Shown in pieces: positions 35,101 through 46,017 of a stretch of 46,296 bases of DNA. How positions within the stretch are numbered: position 1 is the stretch's first letter; the number at the start of each line of letters is the position of its first letter. The stretch covers positions 1 to 46,296 of the forward strand of contig JANTQF010000285.1 in assembly GCA_032988165.1 (NCBI GenBank), in the 5' to 3' direction. The position numbers and the translations under genes were made by a program. Below the pieces are notes generated by a model. That model did not search any database. It saw nothing but the letters and a program-made list of their open reading frames with translations, and was not told the DNA's origin. The DNA is from Emmonsiellopsis sp. PD_33 (taxonomy: Eukaryota; Ascomycota; Eurotiomycetes; Onygenales; Ajellomycetaceae).

Positions 35101-37254
35101 GAAGTCAAATTAATTTTCCTAGCCAGCAACCCCACCTTGTCTGTCTGACAATAAGTGAGGTTAATTACGCTATTTTCATGGATACAACCCCCCCGGACGG
35201 AGTTAGTGACCAAAACGGAGCGAGGTTAATCTATATATCGCTCCCCAGTGCCCACATCCACCTCAACATATTGCAGGTCTCGCTCACAAACCCTGGATCA
35301 AAGTAAGTCGGCCTCGACGGCTTCCATGTTATAAGCGGGGCGGACAGTCAGAACAAGCGGGAAATGCAGGGGAAACGAGCCGAAAGCAAAGGATCGACAG
35401 AGGTCATCCGTATGCTGCCCGCTCATAGGCATTATGCTATTGTTATTTCTGATCCCCACTTCTCCTGCTGATATCTACAACTGAATAGATTTCTACCCAG
35501 ATATACAACACTGAAGGTACTCACCTTAGTCTCACGTTAACACTAGAAGGACCACAACACGATACCTCAAATGTAGAGTAATATGTCAAGGTAGCTTGCT
35601 CTCTGCATGTTCCCACCCGCAGAAAGACTCAAGGACATACAGCATGCGGTCCTATGCTGATCCGGAAGCTTCCCTGGACATAAAAAGAAAACCCAACGAA
35701 ACCATGGAACCAGAGAAGAGCTATGCAGCTCGGTAGCTCCTCCTCCGACTGATATTCGCTTTCTGGATTGGTTGTCGCCGTTGACTGGAATTATCAAGGA
35801 CCAGATGGCGCTATTTCCGGGAGAGAAAAAGCAAAACGGGAGATCATTCATCAAGCATTATTGACAATAAACAAGCAATGGTGACCACTTTTGCCGATGA
35901 GTCCAGATATGCAATGATCTGAGGTTAGGATCAACTTCATAAGATCTCGATAATTTACATGGCGCGTAGAATTTCCCGCGCGTGAATTTCGTCACCTTGA
36001 AAATTACGCTCTTTCTGATTCCTAATTGCGAGAACTAATAATTTGACATGCAATATGGACTTCAAGGCCATATCCATTACCTTGCACATCGTGGGAGGGT
36101 ATTAAAAATCGTCATGATACTGTCTAGTTCCACACTCCTCGGTACATACCCAACCCTCGAACCTTGGAAAATTCCCAGCCACCATTATGGATGGTGCGGA
36201 ATTGGGGTTGATTAACCCTACTCAAAAGCTGGAACTTGGAGTCTACCCGAGGCCCAAGGATTTCTTCCATATGACTGGAGGACAAAGGAGCTCGCATCCC
36301 CGGCCCAAAAGCCGAGAACTTGAATTTTTATGCTCTGCAGAAGCTTCAAGCCACACTCCCGAATGCAGAAAATTAAGCTCGATTCAGACAAATTGTTATG
36401 TTGTTCTTCCCTGCACGCTACCAACATCGTGCTCCTCTCCACATGAATGTGCATATCTCGCCCTCTGCGCAACGCATCCAGCGGCTGCAGCCGCCAATGG
36501 CTGGATACGACGAGGTCCCTTTCTAGTTCTTGGCAGCCATCGGAATTATTAGGCAGTCCCTCATTTTAGCGCATCCTGGTCATAGATGGCCTTGTCCATG
36601 AACCGGGGGTTCTTATGAAACCACGCTGAATCTGGGGTGGCACAGATAAATGTGCTCAAATTAAGACACAGGGGCAGGCTTTTTCAAGGTCCGACACCCT
36701 CTTCCACGAAACAAGGCCTACTGCCATACCAAAATGAAGAGAGAAGCAGAGAGCCTGACCAGCGAGGGGAATCGTTTGGTGGGGGGCGTGCAATAATATA
36801 CTTCTGCAGGCGACTCCTCTAATATCTATCCTTGACAAGTTACAACCGCGAGCAAGGGGGCCCTGCCTCTTGGCGTCCTCGTTATGGCGTGCAGGAGACT
36901 AACTAGTTAAACTAAACTATCCGACGACAGGGATTATTCAAACTTCGAAAGGCTTCCTTACTACTTCGGGATTTCGCCGATCAGGGTGATAAATTGATCT
37001 GGTTCATCGGAAAACAACTCCTCCAGCAAAGCGAGAAGAAAAACAATAAAAAAATAAAAAACCAACACCACGGAGTTTAAACTCGGCAGATTTGCCGCTT
37101 GGAACCCCTTTAACCAGCCACGCGCTCTGGGCACATGTAGCGACCGTTTCTCAGCATTTCGGAGGAAAATATTAGGCTCATGGAACTATGCATTGTTTCA
37201 ATACTACCTTACGGGGGTGGCCGCTTCAATTCTGATTTCGACAGTCGAGTAACA
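32138..37254. other. Gene-poor interval upstream of the Zn2Cys6 gene, up to the transposon
   Basis: About 5.1 kb with no gene I can support. The first part must be the promoter and leader of the zinc-cluster gene. Minus-strand frames at 33683-33420 (starts MALFGIEGNIYRGLEDD), 33513-33118 and 33418-32987 lie end to end and have polar, protein-like text. They could be a short spliced gene or a long structured leader, but I found no convincing splice pair or domain. Other frames (34828-35073 plus, 36187-36552 plus) look like chance. CpG is normal up to the transposon edge. Confidence 0.4.
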
Positions 37255-37262
37255 TCCCCATG
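37255..37262. repeat. Left 8-bp target site duplication of the MULE (tccccatg)
   Basis: The bases tccccatg directly abut the left terminal inverted repeat and recur exactly at 46111-46118 directly after the right one. An 8-bp duplication fits Mutator-like elements (usually 8-11 bp). Confidence 0.85.
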
Positions 37263-37355
37263 AGCGTGTGATAATGACTGGGATGACTTCACTAATGACC
37301 AGGATTAAAAAACAACTAAGTTGAAAAAAGTATAGCATAAACATAGGATTACATA
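37263..37355 (+). repeat. Left terminal inverted repeat of the MULE (93 bp)
   Basis: Begins AGCGTGTGATAATGACTGGG and pairs with the reverse complement of 46018-46110. Seven mismatches in 93 bases, all transitions; two are adjacent pairs CA (here) against TG (right arm), as expected if an ancestral CpG lost its C on opposite strands in the two arms. Similarity ends abruptly after ATTACATA. Confidence 0.9.
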
Positions 37356-38189
37356 CAAAATAACATGTGGAACCATGGGTTAAAATGTGCCAACTCCCAA
37401 CCCCACTTTTTAATTATAAAATTAATCAAACTGAGAATAATGAAATAGATCATCAAATTCCCCCTCCTCCCTCTCTCATCCCCCCTCCCCCTCCCCTGCC
37501 TGTTCTGCCTTGACATCTGCTTCTTCCACCACCATGTCCAAAAAAGCCTCATCTACCACCTGTGCCAGGATGTCTCATTGGGATTTCCAGATGCACTTTA
37601 GAGATGTCAGGATGGCAGTACATTTCCAACCCAGAGCTGCAGGGGCTATAGAGGCAGGAGGGGTTATACTGTAGGATAGAGGCACACTACTATTACCTAT
37701 AAAATGCCTAATGCTGGAGGAATATACTATATGTTGATCTGAAGGTACCACTACCATATAGAGAGGTTGACATGGGTGATACTAGCAATACTCAATTAAC
37801 TATTTAATATCCTTCATCTACATGTTCCTCTGGTGTATAGACCCCCATTCTCATCCTCATTGTCAAGAACCCCCTCTAGGCTAAAGATCTTAAGGCTACT
37901 AAAAATCAGGATCCTAAATAATATTATGAGAGAATGGAAACATCCCCTGTTTGGTCTACTACAGATATTAACTCAAATAGTAGTCATATAATTAATAAGA
38001 ATGAATTGAACTGAGCTTTAGCTATTCATTCTAATTGATACATTCATAGATTTAATATTTGCACAGGAGGCTAAAAAATTGACTATTCAAGCACTCTTCT
38101 GGGCATTTAAGGTCAGTAGTTCTAAGATCTCCAGCTATCTTTATTTATAATTGAAGTTGATTTATAGCATAGGAGGAGACCTTTCCCTA

Positions 38190-38760
38190 CAGCAATTCAA
38201 AAAGATATTATCAGGCAAATAGGGAGATTTGGGTTTTCTTGATGGCCAACTGACTTTTATATGCAGAATGTTAATTTCTCCAGAATTGAACAAGTTTTTA
38301 ATAAGTTACCCATAGATCTCCAGATGAAGTCATGATATATTACTTTAATACTCAGTGAGAATCCTCTATTCATAAAGAAACTTAATAACTGTAGTGAGGA
38401 ATCTTATTAATAAAACATCATATAATCTGACACTCATGGGGAATCCAGGTTTTTCAAATATAGTTGACAAGCTTATAGTCCTATTTTTAAGTAAAAGTAG
38501 ACCAGTTCTATCTATATTCATTCTTTATAGTAGCATTAACAATGGCACACCAGGCATTTATGAAGATATTGAATTTTTCTCACAGTTCTTTCCTTCATTA
38601 CTTCATCTTCATGTCATGGAGAATCATCTGTATAGACACCAAAAAATGCTTCTTTACATGGCTAAGCATATTATATTCAACATGTCACCCACAAAGAATA
38701 CAATAACTATTACTAAAGATATTATTAAGAGCATTTATAAGAGCTAGCTCACAATTAGTG
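38190..38760 (+). pseudogene. Unidentified decayed coding remnant inside the MULE
   Basis: On the plus strand, opposite to the transposase, frames interrupted by stops read like protein. Examples are AIQKDIIRQIGRFGFS, NVNFSRIEQVFNKLPIDLQ and LSENPLFIKKLNN near 38190-38390, then a 118-codon open stretch at 38394-38747 including NPGFSNIVDKLIVLF and GIYEDIEFFSQFFPSL, and DKNRRIEDVIAIEKVGKFN just beyond. I do not recognise the family. It may be an accessory or captured gene of the MULE, or a piece of another inserted element; the frame changes could also be old introns. Confidence 0.35.
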
Positions 38761-39057
38761 ACAAAAACAGGAGGATAGAAGATGTTATAGCAATTGAGAA
38801 AGTAGGCAAGTTCAATTAACATTCAGCTGTGAGGTTAATATATATAGATTGATTAGTGAGCACTTATATTAACATTTAACCACATTAGGACCATTACTAA
38901 GATGAAGGGCAAACATGTTACTATATTCAGCTAGCTCACAAGATAATTAGTCAATCAAATTGATAGAGCTAATCAAATTAGATTAAGATCCATCCCAGTA
39001 AATATCTAAATAAACAACAAATTAATAATGACTGGGACACCACTGGGATATAACTTA

Positions 39058-39243
39058 CTAATAGTCTACTTTCTTCTTACAGTTCATAAATATTAGTCTC
39101 AAATTCATTATTATATGGAGGTTCATAACAAATATTATACTCAGCAACAGCAGATAATACCTATTTGTCTTATACATATAGTCTATAAGTATAATATTAT
39201 GATTATCATGGAGGATTTCAATTAATTCCTTATAAAACATCAC
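39058..39243 (-). pseudogene. MULE transposase remnant (YKTNRY motif)
   Basis: A 61-codon open piece of the decayed transposase. It reads EILHDNHNIILIDYMYKTNR followed by YYLLLLSIIFV, which lines up with the MULE domain motif (hydrophobic-x-D-x-TYKTNRYxxPLLxIxG) around the first catalytic aspartate. Upstream coding sequence continues toward 40021 and resumes at 45629-45720 on the other side of the retrotransposon (NLYEDDDVSNAS joined to NNNNSEFLHDEKVEKIVEEA). Stops in every frame show it is inactive. Confidence 0.65.
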
Positions 39244-40021
39244 TAGGTAAGTTATATAATTATCTTCATCCTTTTTTCATGCTACTTTAACTACTAAGTC
39301 ATTCTCTGCATTCAGTTTATTAATCAGGGCCTATATCAGTGTTCATCCCTTGAGCTCTCCCTAGAGAAACTGTGCCAAATAGTTATTAATATTCCACATT
39401 GTCAATTAAGAGAGTTCCAGGTCTCCATCCTTACTCAGAATGGTTTGAATCATACATGGTGAGACAGCAGACATAATGAGAGCTTAGATCTTCATCAGAG
39501 AGATAATAGATAGTAACTATAGATAGTATGCTGAGTAAGCACAACTATCCTCTAAGAGTAAATAATTATAGAAGGCATTCTTTGGTATAATCCTTCATTT
39601 AGTAGCATCTTTGCTGAGAGATAAGTAGAACAGGCAATTAGTCTTTATCATAACTATAGTAGGCTATTTTCACTGACCTTTAACAGGTCAATTGTCTCTA
39701 TATAGATAAGAATAGATGCAGGCAAGAGACTAGTGATTCCATTTTGAATGAGAGTCATAAATGAATATAATATACTCAAAAGCCTAATAGTCCTTATTTA
39801 ACACCCAGAGAAACTTATTCTTTTCCATTTCAATGGAATGGCCTTCTAGCTCAGGAAGTTCACACTGATTTTCACCTGGCATTTCTGGTTCTAGAAATAA
39901 GGGGAGTAGGATAAATAAATCAATATTTTCCACTGAAATCTATAGCTACTACACCTTAACTGCCTCTTCTACTATCTTCTCTACCTTCTCATCATGAAGA
40001 AATTCACTATTATTATTATTA

Positions 40022-40026
40022 CTAGC
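40022..40026. repeat. 5-bp target duplication of the retrotransposon, left (ctagc)
   Basis: The bases ctagc abut the left LTR and recur at 45624-45628 after the right LTR. A 5-bp duplication is normal for Ty3/gypsy integrases. Confidence 0.85.
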
Positions 40027-40279
40027 TGTAATGGGCGCACTCTGATAAGCAGATCATGTGAGCTATACACTAGAATTAAGATTGTAATTGCTAGAGAAAG
40101 AAAGGAAAAAGGAAAAGGAATTGTGAGATCATGTGATATAAGAGAAGAGATTTATATGAGGTTGGAATGGATAAACATTCATGTAAAGGCCTGGTCAGAG
40201 GTGTTCAATCAGGTAGTTGAAGATCAGGTGAAGTTCAGGCAAGCTATGGATATAGGGTATAAGGGCATAGCCCTTCACA
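40027..40279 (-). repeat. 3' LTR of the retrotransposon (253 bp)
   Basis: On the plus strand it runs from TGTAATGGGCGCACTC to GCCCTTCACA, i.e. TG...CA termini. It equals the other LTR in length with no gap. By hand alignment 37 of 253 positions differ, all transitions, and 22 of those fall in 11 adjacent pairs that read TG in one copy and CA in the other. It holds the only CpG of the retrotransposon (40036-40037). Confidence 0.93.
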
Positions 40280-40291
40280 TTATCCCCCCCT
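40280..40291 (-). promoter_or_regulatory. Polypurine tract (second-strand primer site)
   Basis: Directly inside the 3' LTR the element strand reads AGGGGGGGATAA. This is where plus-strand DNA synthesis is primed in LTR retroelements, and its place confirms the minus-strand orientation. Confidence 0.8.
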
Positions 40292-43200
40292 ATTCAGATT
40301 CAGAGGGTGGGCAGGAGGGTTCAGAGAATTGGACATGGCACAGTGCAGATAGAGTCTCATTAGGTAGGTGCAGCTCTTCATATCAGGCAAGCATAGTAGT
40401 GTCTTACAGGGTAGAGATTAGTTCCCATAAAGGGGCTTCATATTTAAGCCACCTCATCAGGTACTGGAATCCTCATCCATGGCAGCAGTAATTGAGGATG
40501 ACTTTAATCTCATATTCTATCTCATTATCTTCCCTAATAATGCCAGGCAGATGCCAGTTGGTAATCTCCTGCAAGGAAAACAGGTTAGTAAAGGTCTTAC
40601 AGAGTAGGTTCATATGAAACATGTTGTGAATCCCAGGTAGCATGTCAAGGTAATAGTTGTGACTTCTCAGGACTTCAATGACAGTATACTTAGCATATTA
40701 ATAGTTAAGTGTGTAAGATAGACAATCAGTCATAATATTTCAGAGGTCTAGCTAAACCTTATCATCTACCTCATGATGTTCAGTGGGATTTCAGTAGGCA
40801 TTCACACAGTTCTGTTGGTCCTGCTGAGCACTGGCCATAGAGAATTCAGCCTACTCATAGACTTGCTGGAGTTTCAAGATAATGGTGTCCACAATTTGGA
40901 TTGAGCTACAGGGTGAAGCAGAAGATTTAGGCAATTCAGTGAGATTAAGAACTTTAAGATTATAATTATGTAAGAGGAAAAACAGACTAACATCAGTGCT
41001 AATAGTATCACAGCCATTAATTGTAAATTCAGCATGTAGAAGGAGTTCATTCCAGTCATCCTGAGCATACAAATAAAACTTTTAGAGGTAGTTCTTAGTT
41101 GTCTGAATTATACATTCAGTGCTGCCATTAGTTTCAGGGTGATAGGCAGTCAAGAGGTGCTAGAAGATCTTGAGGAGCTGACAGATTCAGCTTCAGATAG
41201 CTCCAATAAACTAGGTCTCACAGTTCAAAATAATTATATAGAGTAGACCATGAAGGTAATAAAATGAACTTTAGAGGAAGGCTTTAGCTACTACAGGCAC
41301 ATCCATCTTTATATAGGGTTTAAGGATAACACTCTTACTGAGGTAGTCAATAATGATAAGAATATTCTTACAGTTATTACTCATAAAGAGGTCTACTATG
41401 AAATTAATAGCAACATCACACCAGACACATTTAGGAATCAGAAGAGATTTGAGTAAACCTTAGTAGTAGTCCTATCAGGTAATAACAGATCAGCAGACAT
41501 TGCAGTTCCAGGTGAACTGTCAGATGCTCTGAGACATATCAGGCCAGTAGAAATCTCAGGATAAAATTCAGTAGAGCACTTCACAGCCCAGATGGCTAGT
41601 CATCAGAGAATCATGAGTTTCTTGTATAATTTAGGTGTATAATAGTTCTGAATCAGAAACTCATCATCTCTTCTAAAAGTATAGTCAGGCATTAGTATCT
41701 ACAGAGCATTCAGTTATATCAATGCAGGCCTGGAGTTCAGGTGGGAAACAGCAAGCTTTATCTCATACAATCTGAGTCATCATTTAGAGGCACTCATCAG
41801 AGGTGGTGGCAGTATCCCAGAGTTCCTAGAGTAGGAGTAGAGGCAATCTGGGGGAGCCTTTCATGGGGTTCACTTAGGTGGTTATAGTTGGCACAGTGAC
41901 AGATGAGATGCATATTACTCTGTGCAGTGTTACTTCAGAGTCTCTGAGGATCTATGGGTCTAACAACCTCTATTCACAGTTCATCTAGTAGGTATTAGAG
42001 TTTTTGAAAGGCATATCTTATTCACATCAGGAGAGGGTGTCAGCCATGAAGTTCTCTATGCTAGAATGATAGTAAATTATAAAATGGAAACAGCTGAGGA
42101 ATTCAGCCCAGTGCATCTGGCATTCAGAGAGTTTATAGGTTATGATGAAGTATCAGAGATTCTTATGATCTGTGACAATCTTAAAGTCTTTCATGCTGCA
42201 GAGTTCAGAGTCCCATTCTTCTAGACATCAGATGATAGCAAGAAGTTTCTTGTCATAAATCTCATAGTTAGCTTCAGCAGGGCTAAGCTTCTTGAATATA
42301 AATGCACAGGATTGCAGAACACCTTCATCATCCCATTACATGAGAGCACTACCTATAATATAACTAGAGGAGTCTGTTTCAACCACTATCAGGCAGTTAG
42401 AGTTAAATGCAATGAGCATCAGGGTAGAGATGAACATCTTCTTAAGGTGTGTAAATACCTTGTCTGCTTCTTTAGATCACTGGAACTATTAATCTTTATG
42501 TATGAGATTAGTTAGTAGTCAGATGATGTCAGAGAAGTCTTGAATGAAACATCAGTAAAAATTTACAAATCCTAGAAAGCCTCACATACCTTTTATAGTT
42601 ATAGGAGCTTCTCATTTAAGAATAGTGGCAATCTTCTTGAGGTTCATATGGACTTCCTTCCCCACCTCTATAATGAAGCTGAGGTAGGTCATCTCTTGAA
42701 CTTTAAAGGCAGATTTATTAATATCAATTGGGAGACCATATTTGTAGAGATGGGTGAGAACTTTTCAGACATACTCTTAGTGCTGTTTGTAGGATTCATC
42801 AGTGAAGATGAGGATGTCATCAAGGTAGGTAGAGGCAAATTCATCTAAATAGTCTCATAAGGCCCAGTTGATGTACTTCTAGAAGGTGCTCAGAGTATTT
42901 ATGAGGCTGAAGGGGGTAACTGTCCATTCAAATAAATTATATCTTATATAAAAGGTAGTTAGTCATTCATCTCCTTCTGCAATTTAGATCTTATAAAATG
43001 TGGAGATGACATCAAGCTTTGTGAACTACTTGACTTGTCCAATTTGTTTGAGAGTCTCATTGATTAACAGTAGCAGATAATAGTCTTTTCTTGTGAGTTA
43101 GTTGAGGCTGTGGTAATCTATGCAGAATCAGAGGCCTTCACCAGACTTCTTAATGAAAAGAATGGGCACACTAGTGGGTGAATTGCTAACTCAGATGAAA

Positions 43201-43990
43201 TCTTTATCAAGAAGGTCATTGAGGGTCTTGCAGAGCATGAGTAGTTCATCACATGACATATTATATAGAGGTTTTTAGGGCAGCTGAGGATCTTTACCAT
43301 CCATCTTTTCAAGCTCAATGTGATAGTTGTACACATCATAGAATAGCAGGAGCTTCTCAGCAGCTTTATGATTAAAAACATCAAGGAATTCATGGTAGTG
43401 TGGGGGAAGAACTATCACAGGGTCAGTCTTCAACTTTTTGGAGAGTCAGGAGAGAGCTTTCTCTATGTTAGACATGCTGGCAATAAAGATTTCAACAGGG
43501 AATCAGAACTTGAGCTTCTAATTATAACATCAGAGGAGTTTAAAGGTATTGGCAGAGATCTAGTGAAGGTCAGTAGTCTTATGAACATCCTTTTTGAACA
43601 TACAGACATCTCCAGGGAACACAATGCACTGGTTGCATGTGTTGATGAGAGCTTGATATTCAGATAATCAAGATAGATCTAATATGAAGTTATATGGAAG
43701 ATTCTCAATTTCATATGCATAAGTATTCTCTTAGAGGAATCCACTGACATCAACATCAAGCTTCATCATATTTCATATAAAGCTGTCAGTGTCACCACTG
43801 ACACCTTCAATCTTTCAGGGGACAATTGGGATACACAGGAGATTATAATGGTTGACCATGCAAGAGTGAATTATTATGTAGTAATAGCAGCCACTGTTTA
43901 TCATAGCATTCATATTAAAAGAACAATTAACTACAGTAAGTATAAGGATTGCTAGAACTATCATTTTCTTCTTAAAGGTCTTCCTATCTA
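40292..43990 (-). pseudogene. Retrotransposon pol remnant: RT, RNase H, integrase, chromodomain
   Basis: Read on the minus strand through stops. Reverse transcriptase (about 43400-42560) has LFIKKSGEGL, FTKLDVISTFYKI and the catalytic YLDDILIF at about 42800-42830. RNase H (about 42460-42000) includes YDKKLLAIIRCLEEWDSEL, then TDHKNL. Integrase (about 41600-41000) shows the core INFIVDLFMSNNCKNILIII and the conserved HPETNGSTE near 41130. A chromodomain follows at about 40495-40380: EYEIKVILNY, then FQYLMRWLKYE and LWELIS, with the aromatic and WK/WE pattern. Stops and substitutions rule out an active polyprotein. Confidence 0.85.
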
Positions 43991-43999
43991 ACTCTAGGA

Positions 44000-45073
44000 G
44001 CTTCCACTCACAATTTCACACAGAAGCTAGTCTTTTCCCAAGTCTGATTTAGTATCTTTAAAGTCCTCCTCTTCCTCAGACTTAGTCTGCACATTTGTGG
44101 ATTATACAGGTAGTTTCAGGGGAATATGGGTGCTACAGTAGTTGGCAGCTCTGTGCCCAGGTTTGTCACAGTTAATGCAAACACCTTGGGTGCAGTAGTC
44201 AGTAACAGCAGCAGTAGTCATATTGAGAATATAGAAACCATTCACATGAGCTATTAGCTCCCAGTCCATGGCATTTAGATTACAGAGCTGAGTTACTCTG
44301 GGGAAGGCTGCTCCAGGGGTAGTAGGAACATTACCATAAATTCAGCCCTGAATGGCCTTGACCTCAGACAGGTTATTCTCTATACCATGAAGCTTTATAT
44401 AATATTTAAGGTATGTGGGAGGTTCAATGGAGGCAACAATTTGCTGCAGAAGCTCAAACTTGATGGCCTTCTTAAGTAGGGCTTTCTTGACAGTGTCATT
44501 TCATAACTAGCTACTAGCTTCTAGGATCTTCTAATTAAATCTCAGAAGAAAGATGGCAAGTGGATCAGTCTTCTAGTAAACACTGTGCAGCCAGGTCAGG
44601 GCCTTCTGAGTCACTGAAGAGTCAGAGAAAAGGATGTCAAGCTGATTGAGGATGACATCAGAGGTTATAGGAATGAGCTTGATATTAGCCTTCATCTAAG
44701 GGTGGAATCAGGTGATGATAGTGCTAGAGAGTTAGATATAGATGTATCAGGCCTGGTCAGTAAGAGATCTAATTGCAAGGCCATTCAAAGCAATTTTGGC
44801 CTTCACACTGAGGCACTAGGCAGGGTATTTGGAGACTTATTCACCCATGAATTTCTTGAGGGTGACAAGCCTCTCCTTTGGGCATTTCAGGAAGTCATCA
44901 AAAGGAGCAGTTGGGTGAGCAGGGGTCAGAGCAGGAACTAAAGTTGGTGCAGGTATGTGATTTTATTCAGCAATGAGGTCAATCTTATTTGCAAGCTGCT
45001 GAATGAAGTTTTGAAATTCAGCATTAGAGCCCTGAGAAGGAATGCTATCTTTATGTAGAGAGTTTATATTCAT
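44000..45073 (-). pseudogene. Retrotransposon gag remnant with zinc knuckle
   Basis: Probable start at ATG 45073 (MNINSLHKDSIPSQG). Coding text continues with stops to the nucleocapsid part near 44200-44120, which reads VCINCDKPGHRAANYC. This is a CCHC knuckle except that five rather than four residues separate the histidine from the last cysteine. An acidic stretch (SEEEEDFKD) follows. The knuckle would bind the element RNA. The frame is broken several times. Confidence 0.75.
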
Positions 45074-45370
45074 AATGAATTTAAAAGATTATTTGAATTT
45101 AGAGAGTTTGGAGAATTTAGAAAGTTCAGAGGATTCAGAAAGTTCAGAGGAAAATCTCATAAGATATCAATATGAACTGTCAGGGCTTTGGGGCCTTTCA
45201 CTGACACATCATCTGATGGAGCTGAGCTGAGTGAGTTGTATTTCAGATTTCAGAAGAGTTTACTGTACATGCAGGTTATATTTAGAAGAATCTACTATAT
45301 GTGTGAATCACATTTGGAGGGCAAATATAATGAGGATCTCTAAGAAGAGATCAAGTGAGTAATTACAAAA

Positions 45371-45623
45371 TGTAACAGGCATGCTCTGATAAGCAGATTG
45401 TGTGAGCTATACACTAGAATCAAGATTGTAATCATTAGAGAAAGAAAGGAAAAAGGAAAAGAAATTGTGAGATTATGTAATATAAGAGAAGAGATTTACA
45501 TGAGGTCAGAGCAGATAAACATTCATGTGAAGGCCTGGTTGAAGGCATCTGATCAGGCAGTCAGAGATCAGGCAAAATTCAGGCAAGCTATGAATATAGG
45601 GTATAAGGGCATAGCCCTTCACA
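45371..45623 (-). repeat. 5' LTR of the retrotransposon (253 bp)
   Basis: Runs from TGTAACAGGCATGCTC to GCCCTTCACA on the plus strand; colinear with 40027-40279 without gaps. Contains no CpG. As the element lies on the minus strand, this LTR held the promoter. Confidence 0.93.
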
Positions 45624-45628
45624 CTAGC
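45624..45628. repeat. 5-bp target duplication of the retrotransposon, right (ctagc)
   Basis: Exact copy of 40022-40026. Beyond it, MULE sequence resumes (45629-46110), whose minus-strand reading NLYEDDDVSNAS joins in frame with NNNNSEFLHDEKVEK to the left of the insertion once one ctagc is removed. Confidence 0.85.
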
Positions 45629-46017
45629 ATTGCTAACATCATCATCTTCATATAGATTATACTGAGAGGTAATCTGACTATTAAAGACATCTTCATTATT
45701 AAGATAGATAATCAAATTGAACTATAAAGGGCATTCTACAGTAGAGATCTAGCTATTCATTGTGGTAGTATTATATTCATTAAAAAGGTGTTTAAAAATA
45801 TGAAAAGAGGAAGGAATTGATTTTTTTACTTACATTAACAAGCAATGGAGCTCTCCTTTAATAACTACATGTATGGTAATTGATAATCACCATGTTGGCA
45901 GTTGGGGGGGAGGAGTTGATGCAGGCACTTGCACCTGAGTGCAGGGTTGAGGCAGTAGTGAGGCAGAGTTGGGTAGAGATGACACATTGGGCACCCATTT
46001 GGACACTAACAAATTAC

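Larger units (their letters stand above)
40027..45623 (-). mobile_element. Ty3/gypsy chromovirus LTR retrotransposon, full length but inactive
   Basis: A 5597-bp element on the minus strand with two 253-bp LTRs (5' LTR 45371-45623, 3' LTR 40027-40279) and matching ctagc duplications. Order from the 5' end: gag with zinc knuckle, reverse transcriptase, RNase H, integrase, chromodomain, polypurine tract. This pol order and the chromodomain define the chromovirus branch of Ty3/gypsy. Many in-frame stops (CGA changed to TGA, TGG-type losses) make it dead. It landed in the MULE, and both share the same CpG loss, so much of the damage came after or was common to both. The sequence directly inside the 5' LTR is TTTTGTAATTACTCAC on the element strand; I could not match it to a tRNA primer. 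Confidence 0.92.

Noticed and set aside
38394..38747. An intact 117-aa gene inside the MULE
   Set aside because: It does not start with ATG in conserved context and protein-like text continues on both sides beyond stops, so it is a fragment of a decayed sequence, not a complete gene.
40994..41500. Minus-strand ORFs at 40851-41072 as host genes
   Set aside because: They are pieces of the retrotransposon integrase, continuous in text with the HPETNGSTE motif and flanked by LTRs.
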